From Amphiura filiformis (lineage: Eukaryota; Echinodermata; Ophiuroidea; Amphilepidida; Amphiuridae), in contig NC_092635.1 in the NCBI RefSeq assembly GCF_039555335.1, positions 50,240,052-50,304,051 of the forward strand: a stretch of 64,000 bases of DNA. Direction: 5' to 3'. The translations under genes and the position numbers were made by a program. This document shows, piece by piece, positions 10,687 to 22,115 of the stretch (position 1 is its first letter; each line of letters starts with the position of its first letter). Under the pieces are notes generated by a model that was not told where the DNA came from, did not search any database, and saw only the letters and a list, made by a program, of their open reading frames with translations.

Positions 10687-12225
10687 ATTTTCATAAATTA
10701 CTGTATTTCGCTTCTCTCAATTCCTATTTAAAAAAGATTAATTTATTATTGTGATGAGGAACATAAAAAAATTCTTAATCTAACAGATTAAAATTGAGCT
10801 AATCTGAATTACATTACCATTTCAATCTATTTCAATTCAATAGGTTGAAATTCAAATTCATCAGATTGAATTTTTAATCTTAATTTGGATTGGTCTTGGA
10901 TTAGTTTTAATCCAATATTAATCCATGCTAAGATTTTATGGATTTGAATTTTAATCTATAAGATCCCTTAAAAATCCTTTTTTTTTTATCAAACCTGATT
11001 TGTTGGTTTATTATTTATAATCTTTACACATGTTCCAACTTTTAGCGATCGACAGAGGGGGAAATTTTTACTGACAGTGGGGGTATAACAGTAATTTATA
11101 CAGTAAAAATACACATTAGACACCATTATTTTTATTTTTATCAGAATTTTAATGAGTTTTGTTCAACATAATTCGGAGAAATTGACGGATAATACAGGTT
11201 CACCTAAAGCTCTTGCTTCAATTATGTAAATCAACCATAATTTTATGATGTGTACTTTTAAACACTCGAAAATTACATTTTAACTAAAAATTTCGTTTTT
11301 AAAAAAACCTTTAAAAATCGTATTTCATTCCACATTCGTTTTTGAAAGTGCCGCGGGCTTTGAGACATAGTATTATTTTTTTAGCTTTAGCTGTGATGAC
11401 AGGATGACGCATAAAGCCATATCCATAAAATCATAGCTACAATGTGTAGGCCTAAGTTTATTTTCCTGTAGAGTCCCGTACAACTATAATGAAGACCACA
11501 GACGAGAAAAAAGTTCCAAACTTGATATATAGGGACCGTTCACAAACACTTGTTAGGGGGGCCTGATGCAAAAAGGGGGGGGTCCTTAAAAGTTTTGACC
11601 CTCCTAAGGGGGGACCTGAAAAAATTGACTACAAATTTTCCCGGGAATTTTCCTAGACTTTTATAGGCAATACTCAGGACTGAAAATATTTGAAAGACAA
11701 CAGCGCAAGAACCTTACATTTTGAGTAGAATCCTTTTCTAAAATAGTGATATGCCTATATAGTGCAGGAAACCACAATTGGTGAAGCGTCGTCCATTTAT
11801 ATGGAAAATTATATTTGGTGACTAACATTTTCTAGCGATACCTTGAAATATATATACGTGTAGCATATCATATTGCAATACAGAAATCATGCAACCAAGA
11901 TTGTCATAATTATCATAAAGCAAACATGCACTATAAAACAGGAAGTATCTGCTTCGGTATCATACTCCCGGTCATACTCATGGACCTATTTTCCCAGTTT
12001 ATTATCACCGTCAGCAAACCAGCATCGCGGAGCTCTAGAAAAAAAATAAAACAAGCTCCAAGATGAATTCCTTTCTAGCCCCAACATGAATTCCTTTCTA
12101 GCCTGATAATCACGATGTTTTGAGCCAAAATCAAGTAATTATCGCAAACACGTTCATGGCTCGGTAAATACCAAATTTTGGGCTGTAGTCTGAAATCAAA
12201 ATTGTTTTTGCGCGTTTCGCCTGTA
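10687..12225. other. No gene recognised; AT-rich
   Basis: No coding or RNA signature. The first 300 bases are a degenerate 'attgaaattcaaat' mixture like that at 2.5-2.9 kb. A G-rich patch at about 11,555-11,610 ('aggggggcctgatgc', 'ggggggggtcc') resembles fragments of common invertebrate MITEs. Near 12,055-12,105 a 28-base phrase around 'atgaattcctttctagcc' is repeated twice. Confidence 0.4.
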
Positions 12226-12842
12226 CTTAAAGCCATAATGTGTGATTTGCTCACACGTCGTCAATTTTTCTCGAATGTCCAGTTTTGCATGAGTGTAATA
12301 CCCAGTGGTGTACTTATATAGGCCTACCACGTGAAAGACTTAGCCTGAAGTGCTTTAATTATACATGATTTAAGTGTTTATATTAAATCAGGAGATCTCC
12401 GGTTTTATTCCGAGTTCACCGATCGAGTGCTGGCTAACAACATTGTGTGCATATGTATTATTGAATCAATGAATGCAGTGACGTATAACTGTATGCTAAA
12501 TCGATATTCGTCCTACGTCTTGACGAATAATCGTATTCGTCCTACGTCTTGACGAATAATCGTATTCGTATTACGTCTTGTTTGTGCATCCCGGCTGCGT
12601 GGCTAATTATGATAATAATACGATCGGCGAGCTAATACAGCGAATTTTAAAAAAAATAATAAAACCGGAGATCTTCGGTTTTATTATATGAAAATTTAAA
12701 TTCTACTGTAATTAAAGGACTTCAGGCTTAGTTTTTCACATGGTATTTTAGTACACGATTGGGTATTATTATAATCATGCAAAAAGTAGAAATTCAACAT
12801 TGAGGGCGTCGCTGTGAAGCAAATCACACATCATAAAAGTTT
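12226..12842. mobile_element. Foldback MITE with ~190-bp inverted arms
   Basis: The left arm (about 12,234-12,420) and right arm (about 12,650-12,835) are inverted copies. They share 'atgtgtgatttgct', a 'aatacccag/ctgggtatt'-type core, 'aagcctgaagt' and 'ggagatctccggttttatt'. The spacer contains a 29-bp tandem repeat. No coding capacity is seen and the family is not assignable. Confidence 0.7.
12504..12582. repeat. 29-bp tandem repeat, ~2.7 copies
   Basis: The unit contains 'tcctacgtcttgacgaataa' followed by 'tcgtattcg'. Two full copies and a partial third are nearly identical, so the array is young. It lies in the spacer of the surrounding foldback element. Confidence 0.85.
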
Positions 12843-13238
12843 AGGGAATAAAAGTTGTAAAACATTGTAAAACCGTTAACCAACCCAGAATACCACTGCA
12901 AACCTGTGCACCGCGCCGTTGCGATGTTCAAAACTTCCCCTTATATGATTCATTATTTGTCTTAATCATCAAACCTGATCCCGTCAAACAATATATATAT
13001 ATTCGTCATTCCAAAGGTTCAAAAACATGCAGTTTGCACACCTTATTGGTTTGACAATGACCTTTGGATTAACGTCAACGTGATAATATAATTTTAGGCC
13101 GGAAAATCATCTGTAAAAACTCGTGTCCGGCACTCTTATATTCACAGACTCTTAATTGGGATGCACGTAATTAATTAAAAATGCAGATAAATGAAGTTGC
13201 CATTCAAATTGAATATATTGAACAAGAATAAGTATTCT

Positions 13239-13573
13239 TTAAGGGGGTAGTACACCCCTAGCCAATTTTCAAAAATTATAGCACATTGGTGACAAGTAAG
13301 ATATGTATATTATAGGGGCAAGGACTACAACTACTGCACTGAAAATTCAGCAACTCAAGGAAAGTAGTTATTGATCAAATATTGGTTTCCCTCATTTTTG
13401 ACTGTAACTCCACAACTGTTGTCTGTGCTTAAATAAAATTTCCAGTGCAGTAGTCGTAGTCCTTGCCGCCCCTATAATATACATCTCTTAATACTTGTCT
13501 CCAATGCGCTATAATTTTTGAGAAAAATGCAAAAATAGGCACAAAATTGGGCAGGGGTGTAGTACCCCCTAAA
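13239..13573. mobile_element. TTAA-type MITE (~330 bp)
   Basis: The ends 'GGGGGTAGTACACCCCT' and 'AGGGGTGTAGTACCCCC' are inverted and nearly perfect. The inner parts, such as 'actactgcactg/cagtgcagtagt' and 'tataggggc/gcccctata', continue the palindrome. The left flank is TTAA. The right flank is TAAA, a one-base departure. TTAA targets are used by piggyBac and Kolobok families; I cannot tell which. Confidence 0.7.
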
Positions 13574-14739
13574 GTGCAGCGATGTCGAAAAGGGGAGCCC
13601 TATAACCAAGCCCTGTCCCTAACAGACCTAACAAACCTAATATCATAAAAACAATTGTCAAAACTTGCTAATCTGAGAATTTTTCACTTGCATGTTAAGA
13701 ATTTATGGTCAGTGACGTTTTGATTCTCCCGCCTTTTGCGAGGACCACTGTTTGTTTTTCAATGGGCTATTGAAAGGACAGCCTACTTAAACTGCTCTTT
13801 TCAGTGCCACCTTTTGGCGATATGGGCAAAACAAAATCTCAGAGAAGCGGCAATCTACGTGTTGAAGGGACGACAATCTACATGTTTAATTTTTAAATTC
13901 GTCTGTAGAAAATCGGCACTTAACAATGCGAATTTCGTTCACACTGTAATCCTAATTTGTAATCCTATAGGTATGTGCATCATTTGCCTTATTCGGTTTT
14001 ATATTGTTAAAGTTTCTCATTGAAATGTATATTGTACCTTCATTAGCATAATAAAACCTATGAATAGTTTCATAACAAATAATAATAATAACAACTAATA
14101 AACTGGTCATATAAGAAGGAGGACACTGACGGAAGAAATGAAGAAGGAGCAGAAGGAGAACCGAAGGAGATGGGTGGACCAAGAAAGTTGCAGAAGGGAG
14201 AGTAAAAAAAAGAAAAATGGGAAGAAAGGCGTATAATAGAAGGACACAAAGTATTTATATGATACTCAATTTCCTTCTGAAGCTTTAGCAAATTGAACAG
14301 ACCCTTAATGATTGGCAGTGAAGAAATTAGCCTCTCTTTAGTATTCCCAAAATTTCAGTTGATTCTGGTTTTGCGTTTGCGAGTTATGCATGATTATGTA
14401 CATTACACTGCTTTTTGAGAAAAGTGGTGGTGGGGGGGGGGGGGTGAGGCTGTGGATCACGAAATGCCCTTATAAATATCACTGAGAACTTTTTTTTATA
14501 TTCATGTTGAATATAGTCTTTTCCAATAAGTTTATTTGGAACAGTGGAAATGACAGGTTTAAGCGTTTAAACAATTTGAAAATATCTTGAAATGACTGTA
14601 ATTTCTGTTTTACCAAGTTTTCATCCAAATCCCACAATCATGTATAATTATGATGCCTAAGATTCTGTTTTCAATTACACGCTTCCCAATTATCAGTTAG
14701 TTAGTTGAAATTATCAAAATGTGGTATTTATAGGAAAAT
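13574..14739. other. No gene recognised
   Basis: Open frames here are short and without family motifs. A purine-rich stretch lies at 14,115-14,235 (aagaagg-type), and a poly-G run at about 14,431-14,443. Confidence 0.4.
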
Positions 14740-15330
14740 TAAGGATGATATAAATTGATCTGACTTCCATCTTTAATATCTTATTTGGTGGAATAAGAAA
14801 AGATCGGTTAAAAATATAAGGTTTTCTTTTACCCAATCTATAGGTGCAGGGAAAAGGCATCCTTACATTTTCATCTTGGCGGGGACTTTAAAAGATTTTA
14901 TTGTTGAATATGGCATGGTATTCGCAATTGATGACTATATTAGATGAATGGTATTAATCCAATCCCTTCAAGAGAATGTTTTTGATACTATTTATGAAAG
15001 CTCTAAAATATATTTATTTAATTCTTAGTGACAAAAAATAACAAATTTTAAATGAATGGAATATGTTGATGTTTTTGGAGAAACTGATTTGGAACTTATT
15101 TCACAATTAGATTATGCTATTGAAACCCAACTGAGATATCATATTTCTACTCGTATTGTAAGATTTTTGACAAAGCTATAATGTACAAATCAATCTTTGC
15201 ATAAAATGGGTAGAGCAGAGTCTCCCAATTGTTATTTCTGTGATGAATTTTCAGCAAATGGTTCCTAATTCTAATACCTTTTTATTGAAAATTGAAACAA
15301 AAAGTTGTATAAAATTGTTGAGAAGAAAAA
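14740..15330 (+). pseudogene. Decayed LINE fragment, C-terminal region (tentative)
   Basis: Translated stretches on the + strand look like the end of a LINE reverse transcriptase protein. Around 15,185-15,250 one reads HKMG, then SPNCYFC, which resembles the Cys-containing 'H-K-M...C-x-x-C' region of L1/Tx1-type elements. Upstream (about 15,055-15,180) another readable stretch holds LELISQLDYAIETQLRYHIS. Several stops and frameshifts break it. I could not find the catalytic domain. Moderate to low certainty. Confidence 0.35.
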
Positions 15331-15610
15331 CAAGGGTGTTTTTCATTAACAATAAATGGAATGTTGATCTTGAAACCTTTCAAACCTGGATGGGTGGTTT
15401 TGAGGGGATGTGGGTGTCTGTGTGGAGGAGGGGGTGTTTGTTTTGGACGTTTGTTGTTGTTGGTGGTGATGTATTTTGGTGTTTTTTTCGTTGAGTGAAT
15501 GTGTAAGTGTGATTAATTTGTGTTTTTGTGGCTATTTGTTTTGTACAGGTTTGTTTTAAAAGTTGAATAAAAAAAAAGGAAAAAAGAAAGACAACAAAAT
15601 CATCATTGGC

Positions 15611-16273
15611 TTAAGGGAAGGGGTATGAACGTTTGGACAGTATTTATTGTGGGACATTAGAGCACATCAGACATATCGAATTGCATTCTGAATACGAAGA
15701 ATGTTATTCTGATATCAAATAATTTTGATTTTTTAAAATTCGCAATGTTATACACATTTTATGGCAAATCATTAAAAATTGATATTTTTGATATTTAACA
15801 GTACTCGAAGTAAACTTTATAAATCTGATGATTTATACTTAACGTGTATGTAGATGGGATGAAAATTTAAAATTTTGACCTTTCGTATTGAAGATATGGA
15901 TTTTTTTCCCAAAACACCAAAAAAAATTAGGTCTTTTGGGGAAAAAAATCCATATCTTCAATATGAAAGGTCAACATTTTCAATTGATTGTCGGCTTTTC
16001 CTCCCAGCTACATACACTTTAAGAATATATCATTAGATTTATAAAATTTACTTCGAGGACTGTTATATATCAAAAATTTGAAAAATATCAAATTTTTATA
16101 ATTTGTCATAAAATTTGTATTATATATTATCGTGATTTTCAAAAAATGAAAATTATTTGATATCAGAAAGACATGCTTCGTATTCGGAATGCAATTCAAT
16201 ACGTCTGAGATGCTCTCATGTTCCATAAAAAATACTGTCGAAACGCTCAAAACGCTCATTCCCGATCCCTTAA
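15611..16273. mobile_element. TTAA-flanked full-length palindromic MITE (~655 bp)
   Basis: TTAA flanks both ends (15,611-15,614 and 16,270-16,273). The whole element is a palindrome. The ends are 'GGGAAGGGGTATGAACG' and 'CATTCCCGATCCC', and the arms remain alignable up to the centre near 15,935, where 'gatatggatttttttcccaa' meets its complement. Such elements form cruciform or hairpin RNA structures. A fragment related to its inner part ('ggcttttcatcccagctaca') also occurs at about 57,600. Confidence 0.8.
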
Positions 16274-17911
16274 GTAATGTATAAATCAAAAGCTTGTATA
16301 GACTATTAATACGACATTATGCATTAAAATCATCATGACTATTAATTGACCTCTCATTACCGAGTAGGCCCTATTGTGTCAAATGCAATAAACATAATTT
16401 AGTAAACGTCTAGATCATTCCAAAAATAATTATTATTCATTTCAATTACTATCTATTGAATATACATGTAGCTGTAGCATATATCGTGGCACATTCCTGT
16501 AGATTTCTTTTTGACAGGGGGTTGGAGAAAAGTCTAGTGAATCCAGCACCTTTTGGCGACAAAATAAATTTATGAAACAAAATGCGCGGGAAGCGCGCGA
16601 AAATTTTGCCATATTGAAGCTAAACTAGTGAAAATGTGATATAGAAGTGTAATGAATTCGGCCCTTTTTAGGTTAAAATGACCAAATATTGGTGTTAATT
16701 TTGTCGGAAGCATACAGGCGTCAACATTGGGGGGATGATTGTATGGACCATCCCCCTATCAAAATATTGGGGATTTATCCACCCCTATCCCCCGGGATCT
16801 ACGCCTATGAGCCTCCTATGACACATTCAATAAAATATTAAAGAATTATTGTGACAGTGAGTAAAATGAGGAAGCTCTGGGTAGTACTAGCAGCGATCGC
16901 GTAATATGAATATGATGCAACTACCAATAGCCAAATTACGAAGTTCATGGATAATTAAACGGTCAAAATCAATTTAAATTGTATGAAATCAAAACTGATT
17001 AAACTCACCTTTTCCTGAGTTTCTTCGTTAATGTCTATATAGTGTTTATTGATATGTCAATTATTACACCTCCGTTATCTTATTCCTTGTAAAACAAGAC
17101 CACATTCTCAAGATATGATAACATAAAGAATCACATGGAATTCAGGATGATGATGCAGCGAGCATGTAATTTCTCTTTATTGGTAGCTGGTTTATAATAG
17201 CGTGCTGACGATAACTACTAAAACATCGGACTTTGATCACAACGTTCATTTTGTATCAACAAATATCAGACACTCCCTGAGAAACCGAGGGTAAAGTCGA
17301 AGCATATCTATTTCAAATATTCTCTATAATTATTTCTTTCTGTGAGAGTTTGTTTTATGGGTGTTAATAATTCTGTTTATACTGTTATCTAATGTTGCAA
17401 TTGTCTATATGAAATTGAAAAAAAAAATATAGTGATTGATATGGGGCTACCAAACACGAAATTGTCAATTCATTCGGCAATGCAGTGGCGAGTTCCGTCA
17501 ACCATGGACCGATCAACTATGGGCTTGAAAAAAAAACCCGTAAGCGTGGACCGTATCCAAATTTCATACCGTGGACCTAATCGGTATAGGCCTACTCCCA
17601 GCGAACCGTGGACTATTCGACTGACCCTATTCCTCAATAGTGGACTCACCGGTGAACGCATTTTAGGGTTTTATATTGCCATCTTATGTGTTATACCGTG
17701 GACATCCACGGTTGGTTCTGTGTCCACAGTTTATTCAGAATGTCCACGTTTGATGGGTCTTTTTTTTAATCTAAGGTAGTACAAACATTCACTGAAATTG
17801 CACTATTTAGGCCAAATATTGCTCAATTGTAGACACACCTTTGCAGGTTGATGATCATTCATGTAATTATTTCGTGTAAACTAATAAACCTAACCCCAAG
17901 TATAATCCTAA
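16274..17911. other. No gene recognised
   Basis: No coding gene is supported. From about 17,480 to 17,760 the words 'ccgtggac' and 'gtccac' recur in both senses (for example 'gtggacatccacggttgg'), which suggests a decayed short foldback element. A G-rich fragment at 16,715-16,810 ends 'ggatctacgcctatgagcc', similar to ends of common invertebrate MITEs. Confidence 0.4.
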
Positions 17912-18172
17912 CCCTAATCCAGGCCCGTAGCCAGGATTTATTTGGGGGGGTGCTGATTTTGAAAAAAGTGGACCTTTTTTCAAAATTTGGACCTTGTTGG
18001 ACTGGTGGGGGAGGATTTGGACATTTTTGGACCAAAAAGGCATAAAAAACCTCTATTTTATCGCTCGCTACGCGCGCAAACGGGACTTTTTGGGTCAAAA
18101 AAGTGGGACCTTTTGGGTCATTGGCATTTTGGGGGGTGCGACGCACCCCCTGGCTACTGGCCTGCCCTAATC
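17912..18172. mobile_element. hAT-type MITE (245 bp) with 8-bp target duplication
   Basis: The element spans 17,920-18,164. Its ends are 'CAGGCCCGTAGCCAGG' and 'CCTGGCTACTGGCCTG'. It is flanked by the 8-bp direct repeat 'ccctaatc' at 17,912-17,919 and 18,165-18,172. It landed in a short degenerate CCCTAA-type repeat (about 17,885-18,200), so the duplication is less decisive than for the other hAT copies, but ends and length agree with hAT. Confidence 0.75.
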
Positions 18173-19352
18173 CTAACCCTAAACTAACCATAACCTTAAT
18201 TTTATGTAAAATTATGAAGGAAATGTCCATTTCCACCTCTCCTATTACACCCGTTCCCCTATTTCCCCTTACCCCCGAAAAAATCCTTTGCCACCCAAGG
18301 GTCTTATCAACTCAACTCGAATCAACTCGAATCGAGGACAATGACAAAATTAAGCTATGACAGATCATAAGGAGGTACACGAACTATAGGAATAGGAGTT
18401 GCTAGCCTATACACGTATACCTTCACCTTGTACTTGATATCAGATTTGCTGATAATAAATTAAACCCGGAAATGTCAGCTCATTTTGAGTGTTACAATGA
18501 AGGGAATTTGCCGGGGGAATTTACTGCAGGGCCATGTACATTTGTTACAGGGGCTAGAGGATTACGGGGCCCAAGATCCAGAGAACACCAAAGACCACAC
18601 ATTTTTCATATTTGCCCATCAAATAACCCACTTTTAACAAAATTCTAACCAAAGACCATAGTCTTGAAAATTAAATTTCCCACCGAAAAAGCCATTTTTT
18701 CAAAATTAAGGGCCGTCTCCTATTTTTCACACACTTTTTAAAGATTGTTTACATTGCAACCTTTTCTTTGGTTAAAATGTTTTTTCAATCGGAACGATTT
18801 GAGACCATGCATTATTTTCTTTTTTAATCAAAATCAAAACCATTTTTCCTTGTGGAGCTGAAAATTGTACATTTGACTAATTACTGCGTATTGGACTACT
18901 CGGAGATAGGTCAAAAATCAAATATACTAAGTTTCTGAATCTTTTTGATGAGAGGAATACGCTGGTACTAATAGTTCGAAATTTGAGCCCTGCATAAGCG
19001 GCCGTTTTCGATTTATGCAAATTAGCGGGTTCAGTTTTTTTTTCAACTTTCAACAGCCTAAAAGGGCCAATTATTGCACTTCACGCTACTTTTGTACCAG
19101 TTTAGCTTCAATATATAGCAAGGTTTGCACCATGAACTTATTCTGTCGCCATTGTTTTTTTGGTTTTTTTAATATGTTATTGTTGAGGCCTTTTAGAGAT
19201 AGGCTTAATTACAAAAAACACATTTCTATTCCACTTTTTCCAGGTCCCGATATTGTTTTTTTAGATTTAAATAACATCTGCAAGTAAAGTATGATACGCA
19301 TGCCAGTTCGTTGCGTTCACAGTGTACAAACATTGTAGGCGTAGGCGTGTAA
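18173..19352. other. No gene recognised
   Basis: Nothing with coding or RNA-gene character is visible. T-runs and short frames only. Confidence 0.4.
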
Positions 19353-19658
19353 GGCCAAAAAAAATAAATTGTTTGTTTGTCCTCCACATTGAAAGAGGAT
19401 GTGCGGGCGGGCGGATTTTTTATTTTTTTTTTTTTTTTTTCCGGATTTGGCGTATTTCTGGACCTTGCTAGAGCTAAATGCTACAATCATTCATGGTGAC
19501 TTAAAAAAAAAACATTTTGTTTCTTTAATATGCAGTTAAAGTTATAATTTGTGTTCATGTCATAGTCTTTTAATGATTTGGTGGACTTTTTTTAAATTTT
19601 CAACCATGAAAGAGGTCCAGAGATACTCCAAATCTGGAAAAAAATTGAATTTTACTTA

Positions 19659-19690
<32 letters not shown>

Positions 19691-19761
19691 TATTGGTCAG
19701 GCCTTCATCTGAGGAGCGGGCGGTGGAGGACAAACAAACAACTTTTTTTTTTTTGGCCTAA
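19350..19761. mobile_element. PIF/Harbinger-type MITE (406 bp)
   Basis: The element spans 19,353-19,758, beginning 'GGCCAAAAAAAATAAATTG' and ending with the complementary 'CAACTTTTTTTTTTTTGGCC'. The inverted ends continue inward through 'tttgtttgtcctcca' and 'tggaggacaaacaaa'. TAA flanks both sides, the 3-bp target type of PIF/Harbinger elements. There is no coding capacity. Confidence 0.65.
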
Positions 19762-22072
19762 GGGTAAGTGTGTATCTGAATAGATAATAACGTTTAGACC
19801 TACTTACCGTTTCCAGGTTAAACATACATCAACTATTAGTCTTGGTAGTGTACTACTTCCATTTCGTCTGTTCCAAGTTATTTGTGGACAGCGCCATTTT
19901 TTTAATCAATTCTTTTATAATATAAATCTCATGTTTCTGATATTATTAGAGGGCGTATGAACCTGTTATGAACGGATGAAAATTTATAATTCTACAGACA
20001 TATCTATCAAATGTCAAAATTATGTATTTCACTAATTCTTTAACTCAGAAAATCTAAAAAACAAAATATAGGCCTATGAAATTAAATATTTCGCAATATA
20101 CCAATTAGGCCTAGGCCTACTCTGTAAGCAATAAGTCTGAAAGCGATACTTTTTTAGTTAGAACTATAGGTCTACATATAAAAAAAAGTTTGATTGGTGT
20201 AACCCGACCGACCCTAAAAACCGCCGACCTGCGTTTCTTAAACACTTTTCAAAAATATATATTTGTACCATATTGACCATATATATTTCTAACATACAGA
20301 AATATAAAAAATGTTTATTTTTTATTTTGAAAATTGAATTCAGTATACACAATGCATATGATATGATTAAGTTACTAAGTCGGGGTCCCGAGTTACTAAG
20401 TCGGGGCTCTGAGTTACTAAGTCGGACCCCGAGATAGTTTTTTTATTTTCTTTCATGTCACTTCGGGGGCTCCGTATATGATGCATATATTGTGCATAAG
20501 TTTTTGTTTTTTGTATTGCATGTCGAAAGGTTTGGCTACAAAAGGATTCTCTTTTAGGCATATATCACTGTCTATGCACAGTTTCCACCTGGATACATCC
20601 TGAGTACACAAATTTGTCCAAACAAAGTTAGCTTAGCAATGCCTTGTCTCTACATGTAGAGTCTGTGTTTACACTATACACGGTTGAGTGCATAGCATCA
20701 TAAGAGCTGTGTGAGCTTCTAGCTGGTGACTAATGGAAAATACGTAATATGTGATTGGTTTTTGTCAAAACCCCGAATGTTCCCTTCATCCAATCAGAAA
20801 AGTTTTTTATTGAATAAGCTAACTATTTTCACTGTCATACGGTTGTAAAATCAATGAACAATGTCTTTGCTTAAAGAGCACTTAAAAATTGATATGTATC
20901 ATTATTGTGTTTAGGCTTATACTTTTATGACATGTTTGAGCACTCAGAACGCCAGTGAATCGATGACTATTGTTATACGAGGTTCACTCAGTTATTTAAT
21001 GAGGTATAATAAACGATCGAATGAAATAAGCAAAATTTTGAGTTAGACCTTTTCACTGTCAAATCAATTTTCTCGGCCAAATGAAAAGCACTAAATGTCA
21101 GGAAAAGGCTATAGGCCTAATGTTTGGTACTGTATTTGTTTTTCAAACCCTGGTGTTAAACTTTGGTATGACATTTACTAGGCTTCTAGTGTAAGATTAT
21201 CGATTTTCACAGGCTTCAACTTCCCCATGAGCTTTTTTTGAAGTGACATAATTCGCTAATGAAAGATATTTCCCAACTTTCTAAAGCACATCATATAGGG
21301 CTATTATAACGATAATAAATTTACATGATGTCAGAATTTCGGTTTTGATTGCACCATTTCACTTCGAATTCTTTTGCAGGTTATGCCAATCAAACAATAT
21401 TTGTTATGCTTCAGTTTTCTTTATTGATGCGATTGACGGTGACCGTGACCGAGGTGGTGATATTGATACAAAATCTATAGAATGGGAACTTATATCGCCT
21501 TTCGCTCGCAGAATAAGATGGTATTGTGTTAACGTATTAATGTTATGGGACACGTTGCCAAAAGTTGCATTCCTGATAACAACGCGTTACTTTCAAAAGC
21601 AACGTGTTCGCGATACGTAACCCCAAATAAACGCGTGCATATTTATGGTCGACCTTTCGATGGTCGAAAATTATTTCAGTTGCATGCATGCACGGTCTAC
21701 AATTATACCTGTAATTCAAATAAATGGTCGAGTATCGCAATGATTCAAGTGATTAGTGTCATAAATTGATTTTGTGTCATTAACACCCGCAACTTGTCCA
21801 GCAGTATATCGAAAATCAAAATATCGAATTTCTTCGATTTGTAATGCCAATCAAAATTGATCTATTGTTAAATTCATTGGGAATTCTAAACATGAAAAAA
21901 TATATATGCTGGGATATCAATCATAATGTGTCATTGGGCCTTTAACTCAAGTAGACAACCTGCAGTGGTTATTTTTCTTGTGTGGGATCATCTTGAATTT
22001 TCTTCTTCCATATCAGGGACGTTAAACATCTCCATAGCTTCTTATTATGTCTGCAGATCAGAACGTAGAGCC
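19762..22072. other. Upstream region of the CBM2-like gene; no other gene recognised
   Basis: No conserved frame or RNA is seen. Several TAGGCCTA octamers occur (20,070-20,120). A 21-bp tandem repeat lies at 20,371-20,433. At 21,586-21,622 there is a segment 'gcaacgtgttcgcgatacgt' that recurs inverted at 23,518-23,556, so one MITE family flanks the first two exons of the gene. No TATA box or initiator can be assigned with confidence. Confidence 0.4.
20371..20433. repeat. 21-bp tandem repeat, 3 copies
   Basis: The word 'gttactaagtcggg' restarts at 20,371, 20,392 and 20,413, giving a 21-bp period. The tails 'gtcccgag', 'gctctgag' and 'accccgag' vary. Confidence 0.85.
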
Positions 22073-22115
22073 ATGCCGTTAATTTCACTCATTTTATTCT
22101 CTTTGTTTGCTCTAG
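22073..22115 (+). CDS. Exon 1: signal peptide of CBM2-like protein
   Basis: The exon encodes MPLISLILFSLFAL and ends in phase 1 before the donor 'gtaagc'. The start was chosen because it gives a classic hydrophobic leader. The frame is open further upstream to 21,926, but that part has no leader-like character. The 3' end of this exon and its donor are repeated twice downstream. Confidence 0.6.

Noticed and set aside
10482..10694. Lys/Gln-rich protein on the - strand
   Set aside because: It is the translation of the (TTTTTG)n microsatellite.
17885..18200. Telomere or interstitial telomeric repeat
   Set aside because: Only a few imperfect CCTAACC-type words are present, split by a hAT-type MITE; not a telomeric array.
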